A stretch of 64,000 nt of DNA, from NCBI RefSeq assembly GCF_030381805.1, contig NZ_JAUDRH010000008.1, positions 62,001 through 126,000 on the forward strand. The letters run 5' to 3'. A program made the translations under genes and the position numbers. Below, in pieces: positions 52,098 to 60,772 of the stretch (its first letter is position 1; every line of letters starts with the position of its first letter). The notes under the pieces are model-generated. The model saw only the letters and a list, made by a program, of their open reading frames with translations, made no database searches and was not told where the DNA came from. The DNA is from Chlorogloeopsis sp. ULAP01 (GTDB lineage Bacteria; Cyanobacteriota; Cyanobacteriia; Cyanobacteriales; Nostocaceae).

Positions 52098-54344
52098 GTG
52101 AAAGGACAGCAAATCTTCTATAGTTTCTTGCCTGGTGTGACAGCAGCTGTATTAACAACCCAACCCACTTGGGCTGAAACGGCGAAAGCCAGTGGGTTAC
52201 AGCAGGTTGTCCCTCCGAGTGTTTCAACTTCCACCATCAGTAGTGGTAGTTGGCTGACGAAAGCAAATAATTTAGATCGGCAACTATTTGCGATTGGCGA
52301 TCGCCTATCAGCACCCAGCAGTCAAAATCTGGGAGTTGTAGTTACCGGAAAAACTGGTATCCCAGTAGAACAAATATCCGCAAATGAGGCAGCAATTTTT
52401 AGCTTGAGCGCCACCTTGCCTGCCAAGTATCTATCAGGGAACAACCGTGCTATTACTAGCAACCAAATACAGCCTAGTAACGCATCTGGAGCTAGCTTGG
52501 GTAAGCTGGCAAGCACACCCAAGCGCCCTGTCAAAACATCAGTTAGTATTCCTGTTCCCAAAGTTAAGCCGAATGCCCGTGCCAGTTCCAGGAATACAGC
52601 TAAAGACAACGGACAGAGGCTGCGTGAAGTACTCGCACTGAGGCGATCACAGAAAATAGGTGTTTCTGATACTACTTTAAAACTAAGTTCTGTCCCAGAC
52701 AAAAGCTTGTCTAAGCTTTCATCTCAGGAACGAAGTTCTCAGAAAAATCCTAGTACATCATTGTCAAAATTTTTACGGAGTAATGTTAGCAATTCGAGAG
52801 CGGCAAAACTGCTAGAAGTACAGAATTGTCAACAGCAAGCTTCTATTTTGAACCCGGTTGGCTGTTCACAAAAATCATTAGTGACAGAATTAGTATCGCA
52901 AGTACCTTCAAGTACGCCAACCACTCCTGCACCAGTAACACCTCCTACTCAGAGTGCGCCAACCACCCCTGCTGGATCTAAAACTCCACAACCAATTCCT
53001 GACTATCTCAATCCCAACCCCAATCCTCTACAGTATCCAACTGAAATAGAGGAAGTGAGAACGAGGGGAACGCAACCAATCAGCTTAGAACAAGCAATAG
53101 AACTCGCTCGGCGCAACAATCGGGAGCTACAAGTATCTTTACTAGAGCTACAACGTGCGCGAGCTAGTCTGCGAGAAGCACAAGCTGCTTTGTATCCTAA
53201 TTTGGGATTGAGCGCTGAAATTGGTCGTCAGCAGTCTGCTAGCGGACAATTACAGACTGAACGAACAAGGCAAGCTGAAGCTGGTGTACCACCTGAATTA
53301 CGCAGTCCATCCCAAGATGAACCTTCTTCATCCTTTAATGGTACAGCACAATTTACTTACGATATTTACACTTCGGGGAGACGGCAAGCTAATATCAACG
53401 CTGCTGAGGAGCAGGTACGCTTCCAGCAATTAGATGTAGAGCGCTTGTCTGAACAAATCCGTCTAGATGTTACAACTAACTACTACGACTTGCAACAAGC
53501 AGATGAAAATGTGCGAATTCAGCAAGCTGCTGTCACAAATGCCGAAGCGAGCTTACGGGATGCCCAGGCATTAGAACGAGCTGGAGTGGGTACGCGGTTT
53601 GATGTACTGCGAGCGCAAGTCAATTTGGCAAATTCCCAACAGAACTTGACAAGAGCGCTTTCCCAGCAACGAATTACTAGCAGCCAATTGTCAACTCGCT
53701 TGAGTATCCCAGGATCGATTAATATTAGTGCAGCAGATCCAGTTAACTTAGCAGGTCTTTGGAATCCAACATTGGAAGAAAGTATTGTACTCGCCTTTCA
53801 AAATCGTCCGGAACTGCAACAGTTTTTGGCACAACGTAATATTAGCGAACAAAGACGACGTTTAGCTCTTTCAGAGTTAGGCCCACAAGTGAGTGTAATT
53901 GCTAGCTATAACCTGCTAGATCAGTTCGATGATAGTATCAGCGTCACCGATGGCTACTCGATTGGACTCCGGGCAAACCTAAATTTATTTGATGGGGGAG
54001 CAGCCAGAGCCAGAGCAGCTCAAGAAAGAGCCAATATCCGGATTGCTGAAACTCAATTTGCTCAACAGCGCGATCAGACTCGCTTTGACGTCGAACAAGC
54101 CTACTCGAATTTGCAAGCTAACCTAGAGAATGTCCAAACTGCCAATGCTGCACTAGATCAAGCTAGAGAAGCCCTCCGTTTAGCCCGTTTGCGCTTTCAA
54201 GCAGGCGTGGGAACCCAAACCGATGTGATTGCAGCTGAAACTGATTTAACTACTGCTGAAGGCAATCGTGTAGTCGCAATTTTGGATTACAACCGCGCTT
54301 TGGCTAATTTACAAAGAGCTGTCACTACCAGAGCATTACGTTAG
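52098..54344 (+). CDS. hgdD: TolC-family outer-membrane channel, HgdD-like
   Basis: 748 residues from GTG 52098, with GAGGGG just upstream; no ATG fits. A signal sequence (FLPGVTAAVLTTQPTWA) comes first. A Ser/Thr/Pro-rich linker of about 280 residues follows, which is unusual for TolC but seen in cyanobacteria. Two OEP/TolC repeats occupy about 335-748, including ISLEQAIELARRNNRELQVS and RLRFQAGVGTQTDVIAAETD. In Anabaena the gene after kaiABC is, as I recall, hgdD, required for heterocyst glycolipid deposition and drug efflux. The ortholog call rests on that order and on family membership. Confidence 0.85.
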   Translation: MKGQQIFYSFLPGVTAAVLTTQPTWAETAKASGLQQVVPPSVSTSTISSGSWLTKANNLDRQLFAIGDRLSAPSSQNLGVVVTGKTGIPVEQISANEAAIFSLSATLPAKYLSGNNRAITSNQIQPSNASGASLGKLASTPKRPVKTSVSIPVPKVKPNARASSRNTAKDNGQRLREVLALRRSQKIGVSDTTLKLSSVPDKSLSKLSSQERSSQKNPSTSLSKFLRSNVSNSRAAKLLEVQNCQQQASILNPVGCSQKSLVTELVSQVPSSTPTTPAPVTPPTQSAPTTPAGSKTPQPIPDYLNPNPNPLQYPTEIEEVRTRGTQPISLEQAIELARRNNRELQVSLLELQRARASLREAQAALYPNLGLSAEIGRQQSASGQLQTERTRQAEAGVPPELRSPSQDEPSSSFNGTAQFTYDIYTSGRRQANINAAEEQVRFQQLDVERLSEQIRLDVTTNYYDLQQADENVRIQQAAVTNAEASLRDAQALERAGVGTRFDVLRAQVNLANSQQNLTRALSQQRITSSQLSTRLSIPGSINISAADPVNLAGLWNPTLEESIVLAFQNRPELQQFLAQRNISEQRRRLALSELGPQVSVIASYNLLDQFDDSISVTDGYSIGLRANLNLFDGGAARARAAQERANIRIAETQFAQQRDQTRFDVEQAYSNLQANLENVQTANAALDQAREALRLARLRFQAGVGTQTDVIAAETDLTTAEGNRVVAILDYNRALANLQRAVTTRALR

Positions 54345-54349
54345 GTTAG

Positions 54350-54405
54350 ATAATAGTCATTAGTCACTAGTCATTAGTTATTTGTCAAATAACTTTGGGC
54401 TATGG
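54350..54405. repeat. Heptamer STRR-like repeats after tolC
   Basis: Units TCATTAG, TCACTAG, TCATTAG, TTATTTG in tandem. Same class as at 15528-15602. Confidence 0.6.
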
Positions 54406-54613
54406 ACTAATAACTATATAGGGGAACGTATTTTTATTTACTAAATAGTTAAAAAAGATACAAAATTGCTGGCGATCGCAAAATTGTATTGCCATAACAG
54501 CCTGCTCAATTCTCTAGAGTAAATTTCTACAGTTTCGAGCAGGTTAATTTATATTGGTCAAAATTTGGAATAACATAGCTGAGAGGTCAATACCTGGCTA
54601 GAAAAAACATCCC

Positions 54614-54994
54614 ATGACTACAGTGACAGTGCAAGAAATCGCCCTCTTTCGCTCACAATTGGCAGATGATCCCAGAGCAATGGAAGCATTGGACATGATA
54701 GAAGATTGTGAGGGCGATTTGGAAGACGCAGCAATGACGTTAGCTATTCGGGTAGGGCAACAACCAGAAAGAGCAAATTCAGAGTGGTTAGATGCCTTAG
54801 CAAGAAAGTGGCGGGCTGTGATTTGCGAACAAGAATTTCGTGAAGACTTGCTTAACGGTTCAGTCAAAGGGATTATGCAGCGTTTAAATACAATGCCGAC
54901 GTTTCCGAAAATTTTAGCCGCACCAGTTTTAATGTATATTCTCAAGCAGGGGATAAACAATTTTTGTGAGCCATTGGATGTATTGTTGGAGTAA
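54614..54994 (+). CDS. Conserved hypothetical protein
   Basis: 126 residues, mostly helical and soluble, beginning MTTVTVQEIALFRSQLADDP. It contains ALDMIEDCEGDLEDAAMTLA and SEWLDALARKWRAVICEQEF. I recognise no domain. The reading frame has normal codon use and clear helical periodicity, so it is real. It lies between the tolC gene and another conserved gene on the same strand. Confidence 0.65.
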   Translation: MTTVTVQEIALFRSQLADDPRAMEALDMIEDCEGDLEDAAMTLAIRVGQQPERANSEWLDALARKWRAVICEQEFREDLLNGSVKGIMQRLNTMPTFPKILAAPVLMYILKQGINNFCEPLDVLLE

Positions 54995-55078
54995 ATGGTT
55001 TAGAACTCCCAGCACTGATACCCTGGTAATTAAGGCAAAACTGATTTCAAACAAACAAAGTTATATCCAGTTATACCA

Positions 55079-55573
55079 ATGAATTACCTGATTGCCGTAT
55101 TATCAGACCGTATCCAAGCAGAAGCTGCTTACTTAGCCTTAGAAAAAGAAGGCATAAAAGGCACAATTTTAGGTAAAGGCTACAAATCAGCCGATGAATT
55201 TGGCTTAATCGATCCTAAAGAACCAGCTAAAAAGCAAGCCAGGTTAATGGCATTCTGGCTCATACCCTTTGGATTTTTTGCCGGAACGACTTTCAGCATT
55301 ATTACCGGGTTAAACACCTTTGCTTGGGCAGGTGACATTGGCAATCACATCATTGGAGGATTGTTAGGAGCTGGTAGTGGTGCTTTGGGTAGCCTGTTTG
55401 TAGGTGGTGGAATTGGCTTAATCGTCGGTAGTGGTGATGCTTTACCGTACCGCAACCGCTTGAATGAAGGTAAATACTTAATAGCGGTTCAAGGCTCCGA
55501 AACTCTGATTCGCCAAGCAAACCGCATTTTACGTCAATATGAGCCAGAAAATATTCAAGGTTATCAACAATAG
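55079..55573 (+). CDS. Conserved membrane protein with Gly-rich segment
   Basis: 164 residues. An N-terminal soluble part (MNYLIAVLSDRIQAEAAYLALEKEGIKG) looks like a small ferredoxin-like or ACT-like fold. Two membrane segments follow (LMAFWLIPFGFFAGTTFSII and IIGGLLGAGSGALGSLFVGG), the second a glycine zipper. The C-terminus resumes a soluble part (YLIAVQGSETLIRQANRILR). The function is unknown. It is followed by heptamer repeats and the S4-domain gene. Confidence 0.65.
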   Translation: MNYLIAVLSDRIQAEAAYLALEKEGIKGTILGKGYKSADEFGLIDPKEPAKKQARLMAFWLIPFGFFAGTTFSIITGLNTFAWAGDIGNHIIGGLLGAGSGALGSLFVGGGIGLIVGSGDALPYRNRLNEGKYLIAVQGSETLIRQANRILRQYEPENIQGYQQ

Positions 55574-55626
55574 TTAATGGCTAATGACTAATAGCTGATA
55601 GCAATTAACGATTAACAATTAACAAA
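55574..55626. repeat. Heptamer STRR-like repeats before the S4 gene
   Basis: Tandem 7-nt units (AGTTAAT, GGCTAAT, GACTAAT, ACGATTA, ACAATTA) run to within 10 nt of the next start codon. Confidence 0.6.
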
Positions 55627-55635
55627 TCATTAGTA

Positions 55636-56415
55636 ATGCTACCAAGGGAAGAAATTTTAAAAGGTGTTGAAAATCGAGATGCTTTAGCTCGTGTCATCGA
55701 TCAAGCCGAACAAGCCATTAAAACTTGGGAAGTGATTTTGACAGATTTTCTGTCTCCGCCAGAGTTGGCTGAAATTCAGCAGGTATTTGGTCGATTAACA
55801 GAAGTACAATTGCTAGCGTGGGGAGGATATCCGCAAGCAGAACGTCAAAGAATAGCGATCGCTCGTTCTGAGCTTCCTCTCGATATATCTCAAGTCACGA
55901 TCGCCGCACTAGATATCGCTGGTAATTTTCTATTTGATACTGCCACTCACCGCGACTTTTTGGGTGCAATGCTGGGAACCGGTATTGTTCGCGAAAAGAC
56001 AGGAGATATTATTGTTTTGGGCGAACGCGGAGCACAAGCAATAGTTGTACCGGAATTAGTAGACTTTTTAGAGATGAACCTCAAACAGGTGCGATCGGTT
56101 CCTGTGAAAACTCAGCGTATCGATTTAAGCGAGTTAAAGGTGCGCGAACCGAAGAAAAAAGAATTAACCACCGTGGAGGCATCTTTGCGTTTAGATGCGA
56201 TCGCCTCGGCTGGATTTAGTATGTCTCGCAGTAAAATGGTGGAATTAATAGATGCAGGTGATGTACGAGTGAATTGGAAAGACATCACTCAAGCTAGTTC
56301 TCAAGTCAAAACAGGTGACTTAATAGCAATCCGTGGCAAAGGGCGTTTAGAAGTTGGTGATATTGCTATTACCAAGAAAGATAGATATCGCGTCCAACTC
56401 ATACGTTATATGTAG
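55636..56415 (+). CDS. Photosystem II S4-domain RNA-binding protein
   Basis: 259 residues. The N-terminal part (LSPPELAEIQQVFGRLTEVQ, then YPQAERQRIAIA) and the middle HRDFLGAMLGTGIVREKTGD are those of the YlmH-like family. The C-terminal S4 RNA-binding domain is RLDAIASAGFSMSRSKMVEL, IDAGDVRVNWKDITQASSQV and TGDLIAIRGKGRLEV. Proteins of this class in cyanobacteria are annotated as PSII S4-domain proteins. The exact role is not known. Confidence 0.85.
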   Translation: MLPREEILKGVENRDALARVIDQAEQAIKTWEVILTDFLSPPELAEIQQVFGRLTEVQLLAWGGYPQAERQRIAIARSELPLDISQVTIAALDIAGNFLFDTATHRDFLGAMLGTGIVREKTGDIIVLGERGAQAIVVPELVDFLEMNLKQVRSVPVKTQRIDLSELKVREPKKKELTTVEASLRLDAIASAGFSMSRSKMVELIDAGDVRVNWKDITQASSQVKTGDLIAIRGKGRLEVGDIAITKKDRYRVQLIRYM

Positions 56416-56489
56416 GAGATAGTAGAGGCGGGTTTAGAAGATAAATTATCTTTTTTAACCGAAAGATAATCAATAAAACCCGCCCTTAC

Positions 56490-56585
56490 AGTAATTGGTA
56501 ATTAGTAAACAGTAATTTAGTGAGTCAGTATACTAACCACCAATGATTATCTGATAACTAATGACTATTGACTATTAACTATTAA
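56490..56585. repeat. Heptamer STRR-like repeats
   Basis: Tandem 7-nt units (TAACTAA, TGACTAT, TGACTAT, TAACTAT, TAACTCT) lie between the convergent S4 and SDR genes. Confidence 0.55.
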
Positions 56586-56588
56586 CTC

Positions 56589-57365
56589 TTACACCTTAAA
56601 TTGTTTTTCCAAAATATTCACTAAAGTTGTGCGTGGAACAAAACCAGCTAATTTAGTGATTAAATGAGTCGTCAAACCACCAATTACCACAGTAGAATCA
56701 CCTCTTTCCAAAGCTTTTAGCGTTTCCTGCACAACCTCCTTGGCTGTAGATATTTTATTTGTTCTTCCTGCTAGTTCTGGAGGAAATTTAGCTTCAGTAA
56801 AAAAGTTTGTTTCAACTGGCCCCGGACAAGAGACTAAAATGCGGATACCATAGTGGCGATTTTCTGCCCACAATGCTTCGCTAAAATTGCGAACAAAAGC
56901 TTTGCTGGCGGAGTAAACAGAAAGGTATGGGATCGGTTGAAATGCAGCTAAAGAAGATACATTAATGATGCTGCCTGAGCGGCGCTGTCGCATCAGAGGT
57001 AGAAATTTATGGGTTAAATGGACTAATGCCAAAACATTTAATTGTACCATCTTAATTTGCCTTTCTTCGTCTGTTTCGGCAAAGTCTCCATAATCAGCAA
57101 AACCAGCATTGTTAATTAATAAGTCAATCGTCAATCCCTGTTGTTGAGTGAAATCAAACACCGCACTAGTAGCGCCTGTTTCTGTCAAATCTGTGACTAT
57201 AATGTCAACTTGAATTTGATAATTTTCTTGTAGTTCTTTTGCCAGTTGGTTTAACTTTTCTTGAGAACGAGCAACGAGCACAAGATTTGTATTGCGTGCG
57301 GCTAGTTCCTCTGCAAATGCTTTTCCAATGCCATCAGAGGCTCCTGTAATTAAAGCAGTCGGCAT
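56589..57365 (-). CDS. Short-chain dehydrogenase/reductase
   Basis: 258 residues, classical SDR. Cofactor site is ITGASDGIGKAFAEEL, followed by NNAGFADYG. The catalytic Ser lies in INVSSLAAFQ and Tyr-Lys in YSASKAFVRNFSEAL. The C-terminus resembles the DltE/YqjQ-like group. A preference for NADP is possible from ARSQEK after the second strand. The substrate cannot be told. Confidence 0.85.
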   Translation of the reverse strand: MPTALITGASDGIGKAFAEELAARNTNLVLVARSQEKLNQLAKELQENYQIQVDIIVTDLTETGATSAVFDFTQQQGLTIDLLINNAGFADYGDFAETDEERQIKMVQLNVLALVHLTHKFLPLMRQRRSGSIINVSSLAAFQPIPYLSVYSASKAFVRNFSEALWAENRHYGIRILVSCPGPVETNFFTEAKFPPELAGRTNKISTAKEVVQETLKALERGDSTVVIGGLTTHLITKLAGFVPRTTLVNILEKQFKV

Positions 57366-57533
57366 TCTCGGTACTAAAATAATTTGTTAATCACTTTACA
57401 GATACTAACAATATTTAGTTGGAAGTTTGAACCGCCTATAGTCATATACCCAACAAGGCAAAGCAGCACCAGGTTATTTATATATTTTTCGTTATCGACG
57501 GGAATACTAAAATCATAAATTCCTGAGTTTTTT

Positions 57534-58850
57534 ATGTCCCGTCTCAAAAAGCGAGCTTTTGAAATATTGAGTGCTGAAGTTGAAAAATGTGGCAGTGATG
57601 GCGAGATTGGCAAAACCGAGTGCCTAATCGTTATGAAACGCTTAGAAAAACTGCGGCGAGAAAAAGGTCATCCTGCTAATGTAGATGAGTTACGCGATAC
57701 AGTTGTAGATGTATTTCCCCAATTCAGCGAAAAGGCAATTAAGCAAGCTGCAAAAGCCAATCACCCATCTGCCATTTTCAGCAAAATAAAATGGGCGACT
57801 ATTTTAGTCACAACTGTGACTGGAGTAGTGTGGGTGGTAAATTTACCCTATCCTATGATTCGCTGGCCTATTACCAAAACAGCGCCAATTCTGCTACTAC
57901 CTAGTTTTATTAGTATGGATCGTAACTATCGTGGAGCGGTAAATTACGTTGAACAAGCAGATCAGCTCATCAATAAAGCTACAAGCCAAGCTGATATTGA
58001 GCGTGGTGCAAACAAAGTTAAAGCAGCACAAAAGCATCTGGATCATCTACCAGTTTGGTTTCTGGGGTACTATCCTCAAGCTTACTGTCGCTTCTTTAGC
58101 TGCACTTGGAAGTTTACCTTGGATGAGTTTGAAGACGCTCGTCGCCAGGTAGCGCGGATGGATGCAAAAGTTTTTCAAGAAAAAAATGCTTTTACACTAT
58201 TAACCAAAGCAGAAAACGTTCTGGGGGTTGCAAAGCAGCAATACGAACAAGCCAAGAATGCACAAGAACAACAGAAGGCGCTCGCATCTATGCAAGCGGC
58301 GCTGGATTCTCTAAAGCAAATACCAGAAGAAACACTAGCAGGAAAAACGGCACAAACAAAGCTAAAAGCCTACGAGCGCGATTTTGGTAAAGTCACTCAC
58401 AAGATTACAGGGAATAGCCAGACAGGTTCATTAATTGAGGCTGCAAAAGTATTTGCCTTGCAAGCTGCACAAGTTTCACAAAATTCACCCCATCCAGCCG
58501 AAAAATGGCAACAAGTAGAAAAATTGTGGGTTGAAGCAATTGAACGGCTGCAAAAAATTCAAGTAGAAGAACCAAATTATTTGGAAGCACAAAAGCTACT
58601 AGCTGCATATCAGAGCAACTTAGGTATTGTGCAATTTCGCAAGCAAGCAGAAACCGAGTCAACCCAAGCCCTCAACAAAGCTAACGAGCAAATCCAAAGA
58701 CTGGTTGCTTACCCTCCTACAGATCGCAATCAATTCAAAGGTGAGTTAATGGGAGTTATCAATGAACTGAAAACTGTTAAACCAGGGACAATTGCTTACC
58801 CAGAAGCACAACAACTGCTCATATCAGCACAACAAAGGTTACAACAGTAG
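57534..58850 (+). CDS. Conserved hypothetical membrane-anchored helical protein
   Basis: 438 residues. An N-terminal soluble helical part (about 1-85) is followed by one membrane segment (WATILVTTVTGVVWVVNLPY). A long, probably extracytoplasmic, coiled-coil or TPR-like region continues to the end. Repeated motifs such as ANKVKAAQKHLDHLP, ALASMQAALDSLKQIP, LLISAQQRLQQ and ELKTVKPGTIAYPEAQQ suggest a Gln-rich helical repeat. No known catalytic motif is present. Confidence 0.65.
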   Translation: MSRLKKRAFEILSAEVEKCGSDGEIGKTECLIVMKRLEKLRREKGHPANVDELRDTVVDVFPQFSEKAIKQAAKANHPSAIFSKIKWATILVTTVTGVVWVVNLPYPMIRWPITKTAPILLLPSFISMDRNYRGAVNYVEQADQLINKATSQADIERGANKVKAAQKHLDHLPVWFLGYYPQAYCRFFSCTWKFTLDEFEDARRQVARMDAKVFQEKNAFTLLTKAENVLGVAKQQYEQAKNAQEQQKALASMQAALDSLKQIPEETLAGKTAQTKLKAYERDFGKVTHKITGNSQTGSLIEAAKVFALQAAQVSQNSPHPAEKWQQVEKLWVEAIERLQKIQVEEPNYLEAQKLLAAYQSNLGIVQFRKQAETESTQALNKANEQIQRLVAYPPTDRNQFKGELMGVINELKTVKPGTIAYPEAQQLLISAQQRLQQ

Positions 58851-58911
58851 CTTTTTGTGGAAGAAGTTGCTTTTTTAAAGAAATATATGTTATGCTTACA
58901 AATCTGAAAAC

Positions 58912-58985
<74 letters not shown>

Positions 58986-58990
58986 TTTCC

Positions 58991-60145
58991 TTATGAAGAT
59001 GTGGTAATCTTAAGTGGCTGAAAGAGAGCTAGATATGGTTCATAACGGTATAGACGATTGCGCTGCCAACCAGTGATTTCTCTAAGAAATCCAAGCTCTA
59101 CAAACTGCTCTACTGTTTTGCTGGCTGTAACGTAAGCGCACTGAAGATGTTCTTCTACTAGCCTGACAGTCACTATGGGTTGCTGAAACAGAAAGTCTAA
59201 TAAACGCAAACCGTAATTACTGCTAGAAATTTTCTGACCGATGATTTCCCGATGAGTCTCGCGTAGGTTAAGAATTGAGCGGGCGGTTGCCGTCGCAGAC
59301 TGACTAACCTCAAAAACGCCTCGCAAGAAAAATTTTAACCACCCTTCCCAATCTCCATCTGTACGGATAGCCATAAGTCGGTCATAGTATTCTATTCTAT
59401 GGGCTTTTAGATAGTGACTGAGGTATAAAAGGGGCCGCTGTAAAATTCCTCGCTCACATAGTAAAAAGGTGATTAACAAGCGTCCCATACGCCCATTACC
59501 ATCTAAAAACGGGTGGATAGTCTCAAACTGCGCGTGAGCTAGCCCACATAGGATAAGTACAGGGAAAGATTTAGTATCATGCAAAAATTTCTCCAGGTTG
59601 TCTAAAGCTTGGTTCATCTCTGTAATTGGCGGTGGAATGAAAGAAGCAGTAGCTAAGTTACAACCTGTTGCACCAATCCAGTTTTGACTTGTACGAAACT
59701 CACCAGGAGTCCGATCGCCTCCCCTTACTCCGTCAACTAAATGGGCGTGGATCTCTCGAATTAGGCGCAGACAAAGCGGAAATTCCTTTAGGCGTTCCAA
59801 CCCATAATTCATGGCTCGGATATAATTGACTACCTCTTCTACATCTTTGGGAATTTCCTGATTTTTGACATCGATTTCAAACTGAAGCACGTCTTCTAAG
59901 GTGCTTTGAGTTCCTTCAATCTGCGAACTCAGTACCGCTTCTTGACGGACATACATTGCTACAAACAAGTCAGGATTGGGGAGAATCGAGGTAGAACCAT
60001 CAAGTCTGCCTAAGGCGCGATCGGCATCGGATAGCAGACGGATCAGTTCTAGATCATCCAACTTTATAGGCGGATCTGGAGGTAAGGGAGCCGGGAGAAA
60101 TGCACTGTAGCCTTCAACTTGTTTTACATATCGACCACTTCGCAT
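58991..60145 (-). CDS. Fic-domain protein (class II, AMPylase-type)
   Basis: 384 residues. The Fic core motif HPFLDGNGRMGR (His211 onward) is intact, so it can transfer AMP or a similar nucleotide to a target hydroxyl. The inhibitory helix motif SSQIEG (73-78, Ser-x3-Glu-Gly) lies N-terminal to it, marking class II. The C-terminal 110 residues form a winged-helix-like domain (LLDFLFQQPIVTVRLVEEHL, CAYVTASKTVEQFVELGFLR). Its stop codon lies 6 nt from the 3' end of tRNA-Val. A three-copy 10-bp motif is upstream (60168-60243). The target is unknown. Confidence 0.92.
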   Translation of the reverse strand: MRSGRYVKQVEGYSAFLPAPLPPDPPIKLDDLELIRLLSDADRALGRLDGSTSILPNPDLFVAMYVRQEAVLSSQIEGTQSTLEDVLQFEIDVKNQEIPKDVEEVVNYIRAMNYGLERLKEFPLCLRLIREIHAHLVDGVRGGDRTPGEFRTSQNWIGATGCNLATASFIPPPITEMNQALDNLEKFLHDTKSFPVLILCGLAHAQFETIHPFLDGNGRMGRLLITFLLCERGILQRPLLYLSHYLKAHRIEYYDRLMAIRTDGDWEGWLKFFLRGVFEVSQSATATARSILNLRETHREIIGQKISSSNYGLRLLDFLFQQPIVTVRLVEEHLQCAYVTASKTVEQFVELGFLREITGWQRNRLYRYEPYLALFQPLKITTSS

Positions 60146-60167
60146 AATATAAACAGATGAGTAAGAG

Positions 60168-60246
60168 TCTTATTTTAGTGCCGTGAAATAAGTCAGCAAG
60201 TTTTAAATCTTATTTTATTTATAGCCTATTTTATAAAATAAGATTT
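60168..60246. promoter_or_regulatory. Operator-like repeat array upstream of the Fic gene
   Basis: The 10-mer TCTTATTTTA occurs at 60168-60177 and 60208-60217, exactly 40 bp apart, and inverted at 60234-60243. The last two belong to a 14-bp perfect inverted repeat (60205-60218 / 60233-60246) with a 14-nt spacer. This is a likely regulator-binding site for the Fic promoter, perhaps bound by Fic's own winged-helix part. That link is a guess. Confidence 0.6.
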
Positions 60247-60270
60247 GGCTTTGACTATCATTACTCCTTG

Positions 60271-60520
60271 TCACGCATTTTTACGACGGTTAATTTGATG
60301 TAAGTGTTGAATCGCCCATTCGTGCATTGCATATAAGATTGGTTTGAGACTTTCTCCTAAAGGTGTCAGCGAATATTCGACTTTTGGGGGAATTTGCGGA
60401 TAAATTTCGCGATGAATAATACCATCTTCTTCTAATTCCCGGAGTTGCTGCGTCAGCATTTTTTGTGTAATTCCTGGTAGCGATCGCGTAGGAACTCAAC
60501 AAGTATGATCCAATCGCTTT
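60271..60520 (-). pseudogene. HxlR-type regulator, N-terminally broken
   Basis: The C-terminal two thirds of a HxlR winged-helix regulator remain: RSLPGITQKMLTQQLRELEE, then DGIIHREIYPQIPPKVEYSL, TPLGESLKPILYAMHEWAI. In-frame reading upstream meets TGA shortly before RSLPGIT. Another frame supplies a WIILVEFLRDR segment resembling the missing first helix region, so a frameshift near 60490 is likely. An ATG at 60459 could give a 62-residue fragment. HxlR proteins respond to electrophiles or sulfide; this copy is probably non-functional. Confidence 0.65.
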
Positions 60521-60772
60521 TGAAATTTTTAATAAAATAATGAGTATTTGCGCCCTTGATGGTTTATATTTACCGAGGGAGTGGTACTAAGTCTATGCAC
60601 CTTCAGTGATGGAGGTCTTTGTAACTAAGACTCTCACACAATCACCAAGGGGTATAGCTGGTTGGTGTTGGATTATTGGCAAATTCATACCACTTGCTTA
60701 ATTGGTGCAGATAAACATTAAACTTATAAATTCTACCAACCGCATTACCTCTAGCTTAAAACTCAAAGTATC

